Origin: Billgrantia endophytica
Lineage (GTDB): Bacteria > Pseudomonadota > Gammaproteobacteria > Pseudomonadales > Halomonadaceae
Reading direction: 5' to 3'
Assembly (NCBI RefSeq): GCF_002879615.1
Contig: NZ_PNRF01000027.1
Span: 1 to 64,000 of the forward strand
DNA: 64,000 nucleotides
Numbering within the stretch: position 1 is the first letter of the stretch; every line of letters starts with the position of its first letter. The position numbers were made by a program, and so were the translations under genes. Below, piece by piece: positions 53,733 through 62,954 of the stretch. The notes beneath the pieces were generated by a model. It was not told the origin of the DNA, did no database searches, and worked only from the letters and a program-made list of their open reading frames with translations.

Positions 53733-54575
53733 GTGAGTGAAGTGAAACGCAGAACGGCGGGACGGCCGCCAGGCCCCGGCAAGAGTACGAGTGGCCACAG
53801 CCAGTCGCTGGTGCGAGGGCTCACTCTGCTCGAACGGCTGGCGGCAACACCGGGCGGCCTGGCCCTGTCCGAACTGGCCGAGATGGTAGAGCTGGCCCCC
53901 TCCACCACCCATCGCCTGCTGCAGGCGCTGCAGAGCCAGGGCTTCATCACCCAGGATACCGAACTTGCCGTGTGGAAGGTCGACGTCAAGACCTTCCGTA
54001 TCGGCAACAGCTTCCTGGAAGCCCGGGACTTCGTGGCCACCAGTCGCCCTTTCCTGCGCCGCCTGACCGCCCAGACCGGCGAGACCGCCAACCTGGGCAT
54101 CCGCGACGGTGCAACGGCCGTGTTCCTGGCCCAGAGCGAATCACCGCAGATGATGCGCATGATCACCCGCCTCGGCTCCCGGGCGCCCCTGCACGCCTCG
54201 GGCGTCGGCAAGGCGCTGATGGCCTGGCTCCCCGATGACGAATTCGAACGCGTGCTGGCCGAGCGAGGCCTGGCCCGCGTGACCGAAAATACCCTGCACA
54301 CGCCCGAGTCCCTGCGCGCCGGTCTGGCCGAAATACGCCGGCAGGGCTACGCCTGCGACCGCGAGGAGCATGCCATCGGGCTGCACTGCGTTGCCGCCTG
54401 CGTGCACAACGAGTACGGTACGCCGCTGGCGGCCATTTCGGTTTCCGGCCCGGTGGCCCGCATTCCCGAATCCCGCCTGGTGGCTCTTGGCGAACTGGTA
54501 CGCGAAACCGCCGCGGAGATCACCGCCCGCATCGGCGGCCAGGTACCGGTGGTCGATAGGAAGACGGAAGCCTGA
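53733..54575 (+). CDS. IclR-family transcriptional regulator
   Basis: About 280 aa from the GTG at 53733, chosen for its GGAG spacing over an upstream TTG. The N-terminal winged HTH is SLVRGLTLLERLAATPGGLALSELAE, with SSTHRLLQ-like recognition (APSTTHRLLQALQ). The effector domain has LGSRAPLHASGVGKALMAWLP and GYACDREEHAIGLHCVAAC, whose Cys-rich end is usual for the family. P. putida uses an IclR-type HmgR for homogentisate genes, so this could control the operon at 58.5-64 kb, but it lies 4 kb away on the far side of the TRAP genes. Confidence 0.88.
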   Translation: MSEVKRRTAGRPPGPGKSTSGHSQSLVRGLTLLERLAATPGGLALSELAEMVELAPSTTHRLLQALQSQGFITQDTELAVWKVDVKTFRIGNSFLEARDFVATSRPFLRRLTAQTGETANLGIRDGATAVFLAQSESPQMMRMITRLGSRAPLHASGVGKALMAWLPDDEFERVLAERGLARVTENTLHTPESLRAGLAEIRRQGYACDREEHAIGLHCVAACVHNEYGTPLAAISVSGPVARIPESRLVALGELVRETAAEITARIGGQVPVVDRKTEA

Positions 54576-54682
54576 TGCACACTCGCCAGGGCGTGCTTGC
54601 CGCTCTGGTACCGCCAGCAGCGAATCCAGGGTTCCCGGCTCAGGGTGCGAGTCTAGACGTGGCGTAGAGATGGCAAGACGGA

Positions 54683-55192
54683 TCAGCCAATTCGCTCCAG
54701 TTGCCGCTCGAGCTTGCGCATCACGTTGAGCAGATCCCGGTATTCGCCAGCGGTCAGAGTCGCGACCAGCTCCGCCTCCCAGGCCTGCGCCTCGGGAATC
54801 AGCTCGGCGAGCATCGCCTGGCCGGCGGCGGTCAGATGCAGGTCATGCAGCCGCTGGTCTCGTGGCGACGGTGTCCGGGTGATCAGGCCACGCTCCTCCA
54901 ACGCCTGGATCGCCCGCGAGACGCGGGCCTTGTCCATGTTGGTGTAGGTACAGACCTTCTTGGCGGTCAACTCGTCGCAATGACTGAGCCAGGCCAGTAC
55001 CCTCCACTGGGCGATGTTGAGCTGATAGCGCTCCTCATAGAGCTGCGCCAAGGCCTGACTGATACGGTCCGCCAGGCTGTTGAGCCGATAGGGAAGGAAC
55101 TGATCGAGGTCCAGCTCGGGTTTCGTCGACAGCTCGCCCGGGCTTGCAGTGCCATCCCTGGCTGAATCAGCTTGGGTATCTTCCCTGTTCAT
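54683..55192 (-). CDS. MarR-family transcriptional regulator
   Basis: 169 aa from the ATG at 55192 (MNREDTQADSARDG). MarR winged helix: YQLNIAQWRVLAWLSHCDELTAKKV, MDKARVSRAIQALEERGLI and the wing RTPSPRDQRLHDLHLT. It is the distal gene of the TRAP transporter set (same strand, 35 bases after dctM) and probably senses the aromatic acid carried by it. Palindromes in 58137-58507 are candidate operators. Confidence 0.88.
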   Translation of the reverse strand: MNREDTQADSARDGTASPGELSTKPELDLDQFLPYRLNSLADRISQALAQLYEERYQLNIAQWRVLAWLSHCDELTAKKVCTYTNMDKARVSRAIQALEERGLITRTPSPRDQRLHDLHLTAAGQAMLAELIPEAQAWEAELVATLTAGEYRDLLNVMRKLERQLERIG

Positions 55193-55226
55193 CACAGCCC
55201 TCCTCACCCACGCTTGGTATGAAAAA

Positions 55227-56522
55227 TCAGTAAAGCAGCCGTGGCAGGAACAGCACGATACCCGGAAGCACCAGCACCAGCAACGCACGGGCCATGCCGG
55301 CAAACCAGAATGGCGTCACACCGCGGAAGATCGACCCCGTGCTCACGTCCGGCAACACTGCTCGCAATACGAACACGTTCATCCCCACCGGCGGCGTGAT
55401 CAGGCTGATCTCGATCATGATCACCACCAGGATCCCGAACCACACCAGATCGTAACCGAGACCCGCCACCACCGGAAAGAACACCGGCACCGTCAACAGC
55501 ATCATCGACATGCTCTCGAACACGCAGCCCAGCAACATGTAGATCGCCAGGATCACGAGAATCACCATGAAGGGTGAGATGTCCATACTGTTGACGAACA
55601 TCAGCAGGTCGTTGGGCAGGCCGGCCCGGTTGATGAAGTTGGCGAAGATGAGTGCCGTGAGCACCACGGCGAACAGCATGGCGGTGGTGCGCACGGTATC
55701 CATCAGCACGTTCATCAGTACCTGCGGCGTCAGGGCCCGGCGCCACAGGGCGATGACGAAGGCACCCATGGCGCCGATGCCCGCCGCTTCGGTAGGTGTG
55801 AACACGCCCAGGTAGATACCGCCGATCACCAGTACGAACAGCGCCAGGGTGCTACTCACGCTCTTCAGCGCGACCATCCGCTCGGGCCAGGGCACCCTCG
55901 CGCCGGCGGGACCCGCATCCGGGTCGCGCCATATCACCCACTTCACCGCTCCCAGGTAGAGCACGATGCCCAGCATGCCGGGAATGAAGCCCGCGGCGAA
56001 CAGCTCGCGGATGCTGGTCTCGGTGAGGATGCCGTAGATCACCAGCATCACACTGGGCGGGATCAGTATGCCCAGGGTGCCACCGGCGGCGATCGACGCC
56101 GAGGCCAGCGAATCCTTGTAGCCGTACTTGCGCATCTGTGGCATGGCGACCCGACCCATGGTGGCGCAAGTGGCCAGGCTCGAACCGCAAATGGCGCTGA
56201 AGCCGCCGCAGGCAACGATGGTGGCCATCGCCTGGCCTCCCTTGCGATGGCCAAGGAAACCGTTCGAGGCCCGGAACAGCGCGTCCGACAGCCCGGCGTG
56301 GGAGACCAGGTTGCCCATCAGGATGAACAGCGGGATCACCGACAGGCCGTAGTCCATGGCGGTATCCACCACGCGTCGTGCCGCCATGGCTTCGGCCGCA
56401 TTCCAGTTGCCGGTGAGGTAGTAGAAGCCGACAAAGCCGACGATCCCCATGGCGAAGGCCAGGGGCACCCGCAGAAACGCCAGGAACAGCAGGGCGGCGA
56501 AGCCGTAGAGCGCTTCAGTCAT
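55227..56522 (-). CDS. dctM: TRAP transporter large permease (DctM)
   Basis: 431-aa, about twelve-helix membrane subunit that couples Na+ to uptake of the ligand handed over by the binding protein. DctM signatures are visible: RVPLAFAMGIVGFVGF near the start, GGFSAICGSSLATCATMGRVAMPQM, and ASIAAGGTLGILIPPSVMLVIYG. The start overlaps the dctQ end by eight bases. Confidence 0.95.
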   Translation of the reverse strand: MTEALYGFAALLFLAFLRVPLAFAMGIVGFVGFYYLTGNWNAAEAMAARRVVDTAMDYGLSVIPLFILMGNLVSHAGLSDALFRASNGFLGHRKGGQAMATIVACGGFSAICGSSLATCATMGRVAMPQMRKYGYKDSLASASIAAGGTLGILIPPSVMLVIYGILTETSIRELFAAGFIPGMLGIVLYLGAVKWVIWRDPDAGPAGARVPWPERMVALKSVSSTLALFVLVIGGIYLGVFTPTEAAGIGAMGAFVIALWRRALTPQVLMNVLMDTVRTTAMLFAVVLTALIFANFINRAGLPNDLLMFVNSMDISPFMVILVILAIYMLLGCVFESMSMMLLTVPVFFPVVAGLGYDLVWFGILVVIMIEISLITPPVGMNVFVLRAVLPDVSTGSIFRGVTPFWFAGMARALLVLVLPGIVLFLPRLLY

Positions 56523-57057
56523 TGTCGCCTCCCTTGCTCAGCGGACCACCACGCTTGACCACCTTGATGCCCTCCAGAAAGTAGAGCACGGCTCGGCCCA
56601 GGGTCAGCAGCGCCGACACGGCCAGCATGATGGACATCAGGAAAACCAGGTAACCATTGGGGATGCGTAGAAATTCGGTCACGTCGCCCCACTCCATGGC
56701 CCGTTCGCCCAGTGCCCAGACCCGACGGGCCATGACCCACAGCGCCCCGGTGACGATCAGGTTGACGATCACCTGGCGGATCCAGATCAGCCCGGTCGGA
56801 AACACGCTGTCGAGCAGGTCGATGCTGACATGCTCCTCGCGCCAGCACACCACTGGCAGCGACAGGAACACCACTGCCGCCAGCATCAGCTGGGTCAGTT
56901 CGACGGTTCCCAGGATCGGCGAGTTGAAGAAATAGCGGCCGGTCACGTCCGCCGTGGTCAGCAGCATCATGGCGAAGAGAGTGGCACCCGCCACCCCCTC
57001 CAGCCCCAGCTGCATGGCACGGCCGACCTTCAGCCATAACGTCGACGAGATCGCCAT
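56515..57057 (-). CDS. dctQ: TRAP transporter small permease (DctQ)
   Basis: 180-aa four-helix membrane subunit that pairs with DctM. Family motif TTADVTGRYFFNSPILGTVELTQLML and CWREEHVSIDLL. Located between dctP and dctM in the normal order. The ATG at 57057 is 23 bases after the dctP stop. Confidence 0.93.
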   Translation of the reverse strand: MAISSTLWLKVGRAMQLGLEGVAGATLFAMMLLTTADVTGRYFFNSPILGTVELTQLMLAAVVFLSLPVVCWREEHVSIDLLDSVFPTGLIWIRQVIVNLIVTGALWVMARRVWALGERAMEWGDVTEFLRIPNGYLVFLMSIMLAVSALLTLGRAVLYFLEGIKVVKRGGPLSKGGDND

Positions 57058-57080
57058 GGTCCAGACTCCGGTTGGAAAGA

Positions 57081-58136
57081 TTACTGCTGCACGACGCGAT
57101 CAGCGATTCGGTCGCCTTCAGCGGCCAGGGCCAGCTGCTCGCGGAAGTGCTCGAGCGCCGCTGCGGCGTCCACACCACGGTCCTCCACGGAGGCCGCCCA
57201 CTCCGCGATGAGATCGACGGTCACATCACGCAGTGTCTCGATGTCCTCTTCCGAAGCCTGGGTGAAGGTGCTGCCCCGCTCCTCGGCAAAGGCCACGCCG
57301 CGCTCATCCATGGTGTCCATCATGTAGCCGAACAGGCGCGACAGATCCTCGCCGGAGACCCGCTCGATCGCCTCGCGGTCCTCGGGAGAGATCTGATCCC
57401 AGAGCATGGGATTCATCACGATGGCGAAGCTGCCACGATAGAAACCGCCATCCACCGACAAGGTGTGGGGCAGGACCTCGGCCACGCGGAAGCTGCGCAG
57501 CCCCTCCAGGGTCAGCATGGCGCCGTCGATGACGCCTTGGGAGGCGCCTTCATAGACGCTGGTGGGCGGCATCGCCACGCCGGAAACGTTCATGGCACTG
57601 GCCAGGCTGGTCATCACCCCGCCGCCGACCCGCAACCGCTGGCCAGTGAGGTCATCCAGGTTGTCGACCTGGTCACGGGTGAAGATCTGGCCCGGGCCGT
57701 GCACGCCCATGGCCATGACATCGATACCACGATGCTCCTCCGCCTGGGCCAGATATTCCTGATAGGTGCGCCAGTAGGCGGCCGAGGCCGCTTCGGAGGA
57801 GAACGCCTCGAAGGTGGGGAATTCCGGCAGCTTGGTCAGCTCGAAGCGGCCGGACATGTGACCGTGGAAGATCCAGCTGGCATCGGCAATGCCATCGGCG
57901 ACGATTTCCATCTGTGCCGCCGGGGGGCCCATGTCGTGCACCACATCCACGGTCACGCGACCTTCGGTGGCCTCTTCGACCCACGCCTTCCAGGTCGGCC
58001 AGACCATGGTATTGATGCCGTGATTAGGGCCACCCCAGGTGCTGACGGTAATGGTTGTCTGGGCCAGCAGCGGCGTGCTGAAACCGAAGCCGAGCGCCGC
58101 CACGGCGCCGATCATCAGGCGATTGGCTGTTTTCAT
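57081..58136 (-). CDS. dctP: TRAP transporter substrate-binding protein (DctP)
   Basis: 351-aa periplasmic binding protein with a signal peptide ending LLAQ. DctP-family segments: STWGGPNHGINTMVWPTWKAWVEE, and the carboxylate-binding Arg region TGQRLRVGGGVMTSLASAMNVSGV, with VYEGASQGVIDGAMLTLEGLRSF after it. The Arg in QRLRVGG is expected to grip a ligand carboxylate, consistent with an aromatic acid, as the divergent operon suggests. First gene of dctP-Q-M-marR. Confidence 0.92.
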   Translation of the reverse strand: MKTANRLMIGAVAALGFGFSTPLLAQTTITVSTWGGPNHGINTMVWPTWKAWVEEATEGRVTVDVVHDMGPPAAQMEIVADGIADASWIFHGHMSGRFELTKLPEFPTFEAFSSEAASAAYWRTYQEYLAQAEEHRGIDVMAMGVHGPGQIFTRDQVDNLDDLTGQRLRVGGGVMTSLASAMNVSGVAMPPTSVYEGASQGVIDGAMLTLEGLRSFRVAEVLPHTLSVDGGFYRGSFAIVMNPMLWDQISPEDREAIERVSGEDLSRLFGYMMDTMDERGVAFAEERGSTFTQASEEDIETLRDVTVDLIAEWAASVEDRGVDAAAALEHFREQLALAAEGDRIADRVVQQ

Positions 58137-58306
58137 GGTGTGCTCCTACATCGTCACGGGGCGGGCAATATCGCACCGACATTGTTGTGTTCTGGGCCGG
58201 GCTCCCGCCGGGACGGGGCGTGAGAGCTCAGCCAAATGCGTTCTGCCGCTGTCACCATGCCGCCAGTTAATCTCTCCTGCAACTAATTTGATAGAAAATT
58301 GCATTA

Positions 58307-58316
58307 GACTTAAGTC
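58307..58316. promoter_or_regulatory. Perfect palindrome in the dctP/MBL divergent promoter region
   Basis: GACTTAAGTC is a perfect 10-bp palindrome in the AT-rich part of the 371-bp divergent region. It is flanked by further imperfect repeats (TGCAA at 58278 and TTGCA ending at 58303). Candidate operator for the MarR or IclR regulator; unassigned. Confidence 0.35.
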
Positions 58317-58335
58317 GCAAAAAGGCAATAAATCC

Positions 58336-58410
58336 ATGATCTTAAGCAATCTTCTCTCACTTCTGTCCGGCTTGCTTGTGAAACTGGTCCGTGGTTTGCT
58401 GGACAACTAG
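58336..58410 (+). CDS. Candidate 24-aa leucine-rich peptide
   Basis: An ORF from the ATG at 58336 to the TAG at 58408-58410 encodes MILSNLLSLLSGLL followed by VKLVRGLLDN. Ten of 24 residues are Leu, arranged so that a helix would be amphipathic with two positive charges. AAAAAGG lies about 10 bases upstream. It could be a leader peptide, a small membrane-active peptide or chance. It is in the leader of the MBL-hydroxylase operon. Confidence 0.3.
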   Translation: MILSNLLSLLSGLLVKLVRGLLDN

Positions 58411-58422
58411 TTTCAACAGCAA
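58396..58422. promoter_or_regulatory. Inverted repeat upstream of the MBL gene
   Basis: TTGCTG and CAGCAA flank 15 bases with ACTAGT at the centre. Length and symmetry suit a MarR-type dimer. It overlaps the end of the 24-aa ORF and lies about 90 bp before the MBL-fold gene. Confidence 0.35.
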
Positions 58423-58507
58423 CTATGCTCCGAGCATCCAGCAAGCCAGCCCCAAGCCAGCCGCCGTCATCGCCTGGTTCTGGCGCCCCGACGACATTGG
58501 AGGAATC

Positions 58508-59476
58508 ATGAGCAAGACGTTCGCCTCACACGCCGATACCGAAGAGAAGCAGATCAGCTTCACCAAGCTGGCCGAAGGCCTCTACGCCTACACCGCCGAA
58601 GGTGATCCCAACACCGGCATCGTCATCGGCGACGACAGCGTGATGGTGATCGACACCCAGGCGACACCGATCATGGCCCAGGACGTGATTCGCCGGATAC
58701 GCGAGGTCACCGACCTGCCGATCAAGCACGTGGTGATGACCCACTACCACGCCGTGCGCGTGCTGGGCGCCTCCGCCTACGATGCCGAGAACATCTACGC
58801 CAGCCAGAACACCTACGACCTGATCGTCGAGCGCGGCCAGCAGGACTACGAGTCCGAGGTCGGCCGCTTCCCACGCCTGTTCCGGGGCGTGGACTCCGTG
58901 CCCGGCCTGACCTGGCCGACCATCGTCTTCCAGAAGGAACTGACGGTGTTCATGGGCAAGCGCGAAGTGCGCATCATCCACCTGGGGCGCGGCCACACCA
59001 AGGGCGACACCATCGTCTGGCTGCCCGAGGAGAAGGTGATGTTCTCCGGCGACCTGGTCGAATACGGCGCCACCCCCTACACCGGCGACGCCTATCACGA
59101 GGACTGGCCGGCCACCCTGGACCGCCTGCAGGCGATGGACCCGCAGAAGCTGGTGCCGGGGCGGGGCGATGCCCTGCAGTCTTCCAAGCAATGCCAGGAA
59201 GCGATCCAGGGCACCCGTGACTTCCTCGCCGACATGTACCAGAGCGTCAAGGCCGGCAAGGCCGCCGGCAAGTCGCTCTCCGAGTGCTATGCCGAAACCT
59301 ATGCCCTGCTGAAACCCAGGTACGGCCACTGGGTCATCTTCGACCACTGCGTGCCCTTCGACATCACCCGCTGCTATGACGAGGCCGGCGGCGAGTATCC
59401 CGACCCGCGCATCTGGACCGCCGAGCGCGATACCCAGATGTGGCACTCGCTGCAGGACGTCGTCGAGAACCAGTAA
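58508..59476 (+). CDS. MBL-fold hydrolase of the aromatic-acid operon
   Basis: 322 aa from the ATG at 58508 with AGGA upstream. Metallo-beta-lactamase fold: GIVIGDDSVMVIDTQATP, the metal motif region MTHYHAVRVLGASAY, then HLGRGHTKGDTIVWL and MFSGDLVEYGA. The first motif reads HxHAVR where the family has HxHxDH, so the second metal site is altered or lost. Likely a hydrolase or detoxification partner for the ring-cleavage pathway; its reaction is unknown. Confidence 0.82.
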   Translation: MSKTFASHADTEEKQISFTKLAEGLYAYTAEGDPNTGIVIGDDSVMVIDTQATPIMAQDVIRRIREVTDLPIKHVVMTHYHAVRVLGASAYDAENIYASQNTYDLIVERGQQDYESEVGRFPRLFRGVDSVPGLTWPTIVFQKELTVFMGKREVRIIHLGRGHTKGDTIVWLPEEKVMFSGDLVEYGATPYTGDAYHEDWPATLDRLQAMDPQKLVPGRGDALQSSKQCQEAIQGTRDFLADMYQSVKAGKAAGKSLSECYAETYALLKPRYGHWVIFDHCVPFDITRCYDEAGGEYPDPRIWTAERDTQMWHSLQDVVENQ

Positions 59477-59597
59477 AACGTCATTTCCAAACCTGGCGAG
59501 TGGCGCCGGGGCAGGTCGCAGCGAAGGCCTTTCCCGGGGAAGGGTTCACAGCGCCTTCGTGGAGGCCTGCCCCGAAACAGCCGCAGTCGGAGGAGCC

Positions 59598-61334
59598 ATG
59601 CCCAGCACCTACAACAATCCCGTCTACCCCTATCACCGTCCGCCGGAGCTCGACCGTGACGGCGTACGCCACTGCCCGGTGGTGATCGTCGGCGCCGGCC
59701 CCACCGGCCTGGCCATGGCCATCGACCTGGCCCGGCAGGGCATCGACAGCGTGGCGCTCGACGACAACAACACCGTCAGCGTCGGGTCCCGGGCCATCTG
59801 CTTCGCCAAGCGCACGCTGGAAATACTCGACCGCCTGGGCTGCGGCCAGCCGATGGTCGACAAGGGCGTGACCTGGCGACATGGCCGCGTCTTCTTCCAG
59901 GAGCGGGAGGTCTACGACTTCGACCTGCTGCCGGAGGAGGGCCACCGCATGCCGGCCTTCATCAACCTGCAGCAATACTACTTCGAGGAGTACCTGGTCG
60001 ATCGTGCCAACGAGCTCGCCGACCGGATCGACCTGCGCTGGAAGCACAAGGTCACCGAGGTGGAGAGCCTGGCCGAGCGCACCCGGGTCACGGTTTCCAC
60101 CGACGACGGCGACTACCGCCTTGCCTGCGACTACCTGCTGGTGGCCGACGGCGCCAACAGCAGGATTCGCGACATGCTGGGGCTGGAGAGCAAGGGTCAG
60201 GTCTTCCAGGATCGCTTCCTGATCGCCGACGTGGTGATGAAGGCCGAGTTTCCCACCGAGCGCTGGTTCTGGTTCGACCCACCCTTCCATCCCGACCAGT
60301 CGGTGCTGCTCCATCGGCAGCCGGACAACGTCTGGCGCATCGACTTCCAACTGGGTTGGGACGCCGATCCGGAGGAGGAAAAGAAGGAAGAGAACATTCG
60401 TTCCCGGGTGCAGGCGATGCTCGGCGAGGGAGCGGAGTTCGACCTGGAATGGGCCAGCGTCTATACCTTCCGCTGCCGCAAGATGGACGACTACATCCAC
60501 AACCGGGTGTTCTTCATGGGTGATGCCGCCCACCAGGTTTCGCCCTTCGGTGCCCGCGGCGCCAATGGCGCCCTGCAGAGCACCGAGAACCTGGCCTGGA
60601 AGCTGGCCCGGGTAGTCAAGGGTCAGGCCCCCGAAGCGCTGCTCGCCACCTACAACGACGAGCGCCAGCAAGGTGCCGCCGAGAACATCCTCAACTCGAC
60701 CCGCGCCACCGACTTCATCACGCCCAAGAGCCGCATCAGCCGCGTATTCCGCGATACCGCCCTGGGGCTGGCCGAGCACTATCCCTTCGCCCGCAGCCTG
60801 GTGAACAGCGGCCGACTGTCGGTGCCCTGTCGCTACGACGATTCTCCCCTCAATGGCGAAGGCTCCGAGGGCTTTCCGCTGGAGCTGCGACCCGGCAGCC
60901 CTGCCAAGGACGCCCCGGTGCGACTCGACGGCAAGGACGCCTGGCTGCTCAATCAGCTCGGCGACCGCTTCGTCCTGCTGCTCGACGGCCGTGTCGATAC
61001 CGCCCGGGCCGAGGCACTTCGCAGCGAGCTGCAAGCGCTGCTGGACGAAAGGGACGACCTGGGCCTGGTGGTGGTCGGACCGGCGCCACACGTCCTGTCC
61101 GAGCTACCACGCAGCACCATGGTCGAGGATGCCGAGAACCTGATCGGCGAACGCTACGGCCTGAGTGCCGGTGCCGGCTACCTGCTGCGCCCCGACCAGT
61201 ATGTGACCGCCCGCTGGCCCGACGTCTCGGCCATGGCAGTCGGCGCGGCAATGGACCGCGCCCTGGGCGCCAACCTTGCCGCCGTTTCCGAATATCGCCC
61301 CGACAACCAGGGAGACCGCCATGCCACGGCTTGA
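59598..61334 (+). CDS. FAD-dependent aromatic hydroxylase, MhaA-like
   Basis: 578 aa from the ATG at 59598 with AGGAG. Flavoprotein monooxygenase fold with VVIVGAGPTGLAMAIDLARQG (FAD), the DG motif DYLLVADGANSRIRDMLG and MGDAAHQVSPFGARGANGALQ. A thioredoxin-like C-terminal domain follows. Size and the small DUF2783 gene next to it match the two-component 3-hydroxyphenylacetate 6-hydroxylase MhaAB of Pseudomonas putida, which makes homogentisate, the HmgA substrate. Other phenol hydroxylases (MhpA type) are close relatives, so the substrate is an inference from context. Confidence 0.82.
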   Translation: MPSTYNNPVYPYHRPPELDRDGVRHCPVVIVGAGPTGLAMAIDLARQGIDSVALDDNNTVSVGSRAICFAKRTLEILDRLGCGQPMVDKGVTWRHGRVFFQEREVYDFDLLPEEGHRMPAFINLQQYYFEEYLVDRANELADRIDLRWKHKVTEVESLAERTRVTVSTDDGDYRLACDYLLVADGANSRIRDMLGLESKGQVFQDRFLIADVVMKAEFPTERWFWFDPPFHPDQSVLLHRQPDNVWRIDFQLGWDADPEEEKKEENIRSRVQAMLGEGAEFDLEWASVYTFRCRKMDDYIHNRVFFMGDAAHQVSPFGARGANGALQSTENLAWKLARVVKGQAPEALLATYNDERQQGAAENILNSTRATDFITPKSRISRVFRDTALGLAEHYPFARSLVNSGRLSVPCRYDDSPLNGEGSEGFPLELRPGSPAKDAPVRLDGKDAWLLNQLGDRFVLLLDGRVDTARAEALRSELQALLDERDDLGLVVVGPAPHVLSELPRSTMVEDAENLIGERYGLSAGAGYLLRPDQYVTARWPDVSAMAVGAAMDRALGANLAAVSEYRPDNQGDRHATA

Positions 61335-61542
61335 GCTGAACCCCAACTTCACCGACCCGGACGCCTTCTACGCCGCCCTTGCCGCCGCCCACCGCGAGTG
61401 CGGCGACGAGCAGAGCGAGCGCATCAACGCCCGACTGATCCTGCTGCTGGCCAACCACATCGGTGATCAACAGGTGCTCGAAGAAGCGCTGGAAATCGCC
61501 GCACAGGCCGCCGCGCCAGAGGCCCGGCGGCGGCACGGATAA
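61321..61542 (+). CDS. DUF2783 small coupling-protein-like (MhaB-like)
   Basis: 73 aa, ATG at 61321 overlapping the hydroxylase by 14 bases, so translation is coupled. A mostly helical protein: [20 protein letters not shown] then [20 protein letters not shown], the DUF2783 pattern. In P. putida the small MhaB is required for the flavoprotein to hydroxylate rather than waste NADH. Context supports the same role here. Confidence 0.75.
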   Translation: MPRLELNPNFTDPDAFYAALAAAHRECGDEQSERINARLILLLANHIGDQQVLEEALEIAAQAAAPEARRRHG

Positions 61543-61583
61543 TGCCCTGGATCACAGGCAGTCAATGTAAAGAGGATATTCCC

Positions 61584-62894
61584 ATGACATCCGAGGCTCT
61601 CGAGTACCAGAGCGGTTTTCGCAACCACTTCGTCAGCGAGGCACTGCCCGGTGCCCTGCCGGCGGGGCGGAACTCACCGCAGCGCTGCGCCTACGGCCTC
61701 TATGCCGAACAGTACACCGGCTCGGCTTTCACCGCGCCGCGCCATCAGAACCTGCGCAGTTGGCTCTATCGCATCCGTCCTTCGGTGGCGCAGAGCGCCT
61801 ACCGGCCGTTGACGATCGAGGGAGTGGCCACCGCACCGCTGGCGAAGCCCGCCGCCGATCCCAACCAGATGCGCTGGGACCCGTTGCCGATCTCCGATAC
61901 GCCCACCGACTTCATCGACAGCCTGCTCACCGTGGCGGTCAACGGCGACGCCGGCGCCCAGGCCGGCTGTGGCGTGCACGTCTACGCCTTCAACCGGGAC
62001 ATGACCGGGCGTTTCTTCTATAACGCCGATGGTGAACTGCTGATCGTGCCGCAGCTCGGCACCCTGCGTTTGCGCACCGAGCTGGGTGAGCTGCAGGTGC
62101 AGGGCGGTGAGATCGCCGTGATCCCGCGTGGTATCAAGTTCCAGGTGCGTCTGGCTCAAGGTTCGGACGCGGCCCGCGGCTATATCTGCGAGAACTACGG
62201 CAGCCCACTGGAATTGCCGGGCCTCGGCCCCATCGGCGCCAATGGCCTGGCCAACCCGCGGGATTTCCAGAGCCCGGTGGCGACCTACGAGAATCTCACC
62301 GGCGACTTCTCGCTGGTGGCCAAGTTCTCCGGTCGCTTCTGGGAAACCCGGCTGGATCACTCGCCGCTGGACGTGGTGGCCTGGCACGGCAACTATGCGC
62401 CGTACAAATACAACCTGTCCCACTTCAACACCATCAACACGGTGAGCTTCGACCATCCCGACCCGTCGATCTTCACCGTGCTGACCTCGGCCTCCGACAC
62501 CCCGGGAATGGCCAACCTGGACTTCGTGATCTTTCCACCGCGCTGGATGGTGGCCGAGGGCACCTTCCGCCCGCCCTACTTCCATCGCAACCTGATGAGC
62601 GAATTCATGGGATTGATTCATGGCGAGTACGATGCCAAGGCGGAAGGCTTTCTGCCAGGCGGCGCCAGCCTGCACAACTGCATGTCGCCCCACGGGCCGG
62701 ATGCCGATACCTTCGAGAAGGCCAGTGCCGCCGAACTGACGCCGCAGCGTCTGGACGATACCCTGGCCTTCATGTTCGAGAGCCGCTACGTCTACCATCC
62801 GACCGAGGCGGCCCTGAACGCCGACATTCGCCAGCGCGATTACGCCGACGTCTGGTCGACCCTGCGCTCGCACTTCGACCCGAACCAGGCCTGA
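61584..62894 (+). CDS. hmgA: Homogentisate 1,2-dioxygenase
   Basis: Iron-dependent ring cleavage of homogentisate to maleylacetoacetate; 436 aa from the ATG at 61584 with AGAGGA upstream. Family start [20 protein letters not shown], and the iron-ligand region [20 protein letters not shown] followed by [21 protein letters not shown] (two His and one Glu). Length is typical. It shares the operon with the fumarylacetoacetate hydrolase; a maleylacetoacetate isomerase is expected just beyond the window. Confidence 0.97.
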   Translation: MTSEALEYQSGFRNHFVSEALPGALPAGRNSPQRCAYGLYAEQYTGSAFTAPRHQNLRSWLYRIRPSVAQSAYRPLTIEGVATAPLAKPAADPNQMRWDPLPISDTPTDFIDSLLTVAVNGDAGAQAGCGVHVYAFNRDMTGRFFYNADGELLIVPQLGTLRLRTELGELQVQGGEIAVIPRGIKFQVRLAQGSDAARGYICENYGSPLELPGLGPIGANGLANPRDFQSPVATYENLTGDFSLVAKFSGRFWETRLDHSPLDVVAWHGNYAPYKYNLSHFNTINTVSFDHPDPSIFTVLTSASDTPGMANLDFVIFPPRWMVAEGTFRPPYFHRNLMSEFMGLIHGEYDAKAEGFLPGGASLHNCMSPHGPDADTFEKASAAELTPQRLDDTLAFMFESRYVYHPTEAALNADIRQRDYADVWSTLRSHFDPNQA

Positions 62895-62954
62895 TACCGC
62901 AGAACGCCGTAATCGGATTCACGTCGACCCCCTGACGACAAGGATTGAACGACT

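Noticed and set aside
59481..61091. Minus-strand ORF of 536 codons opposite the MhaA-like gene
   Set aside because: Antisense shadow; the plus strand encodes complete FAD motifs.
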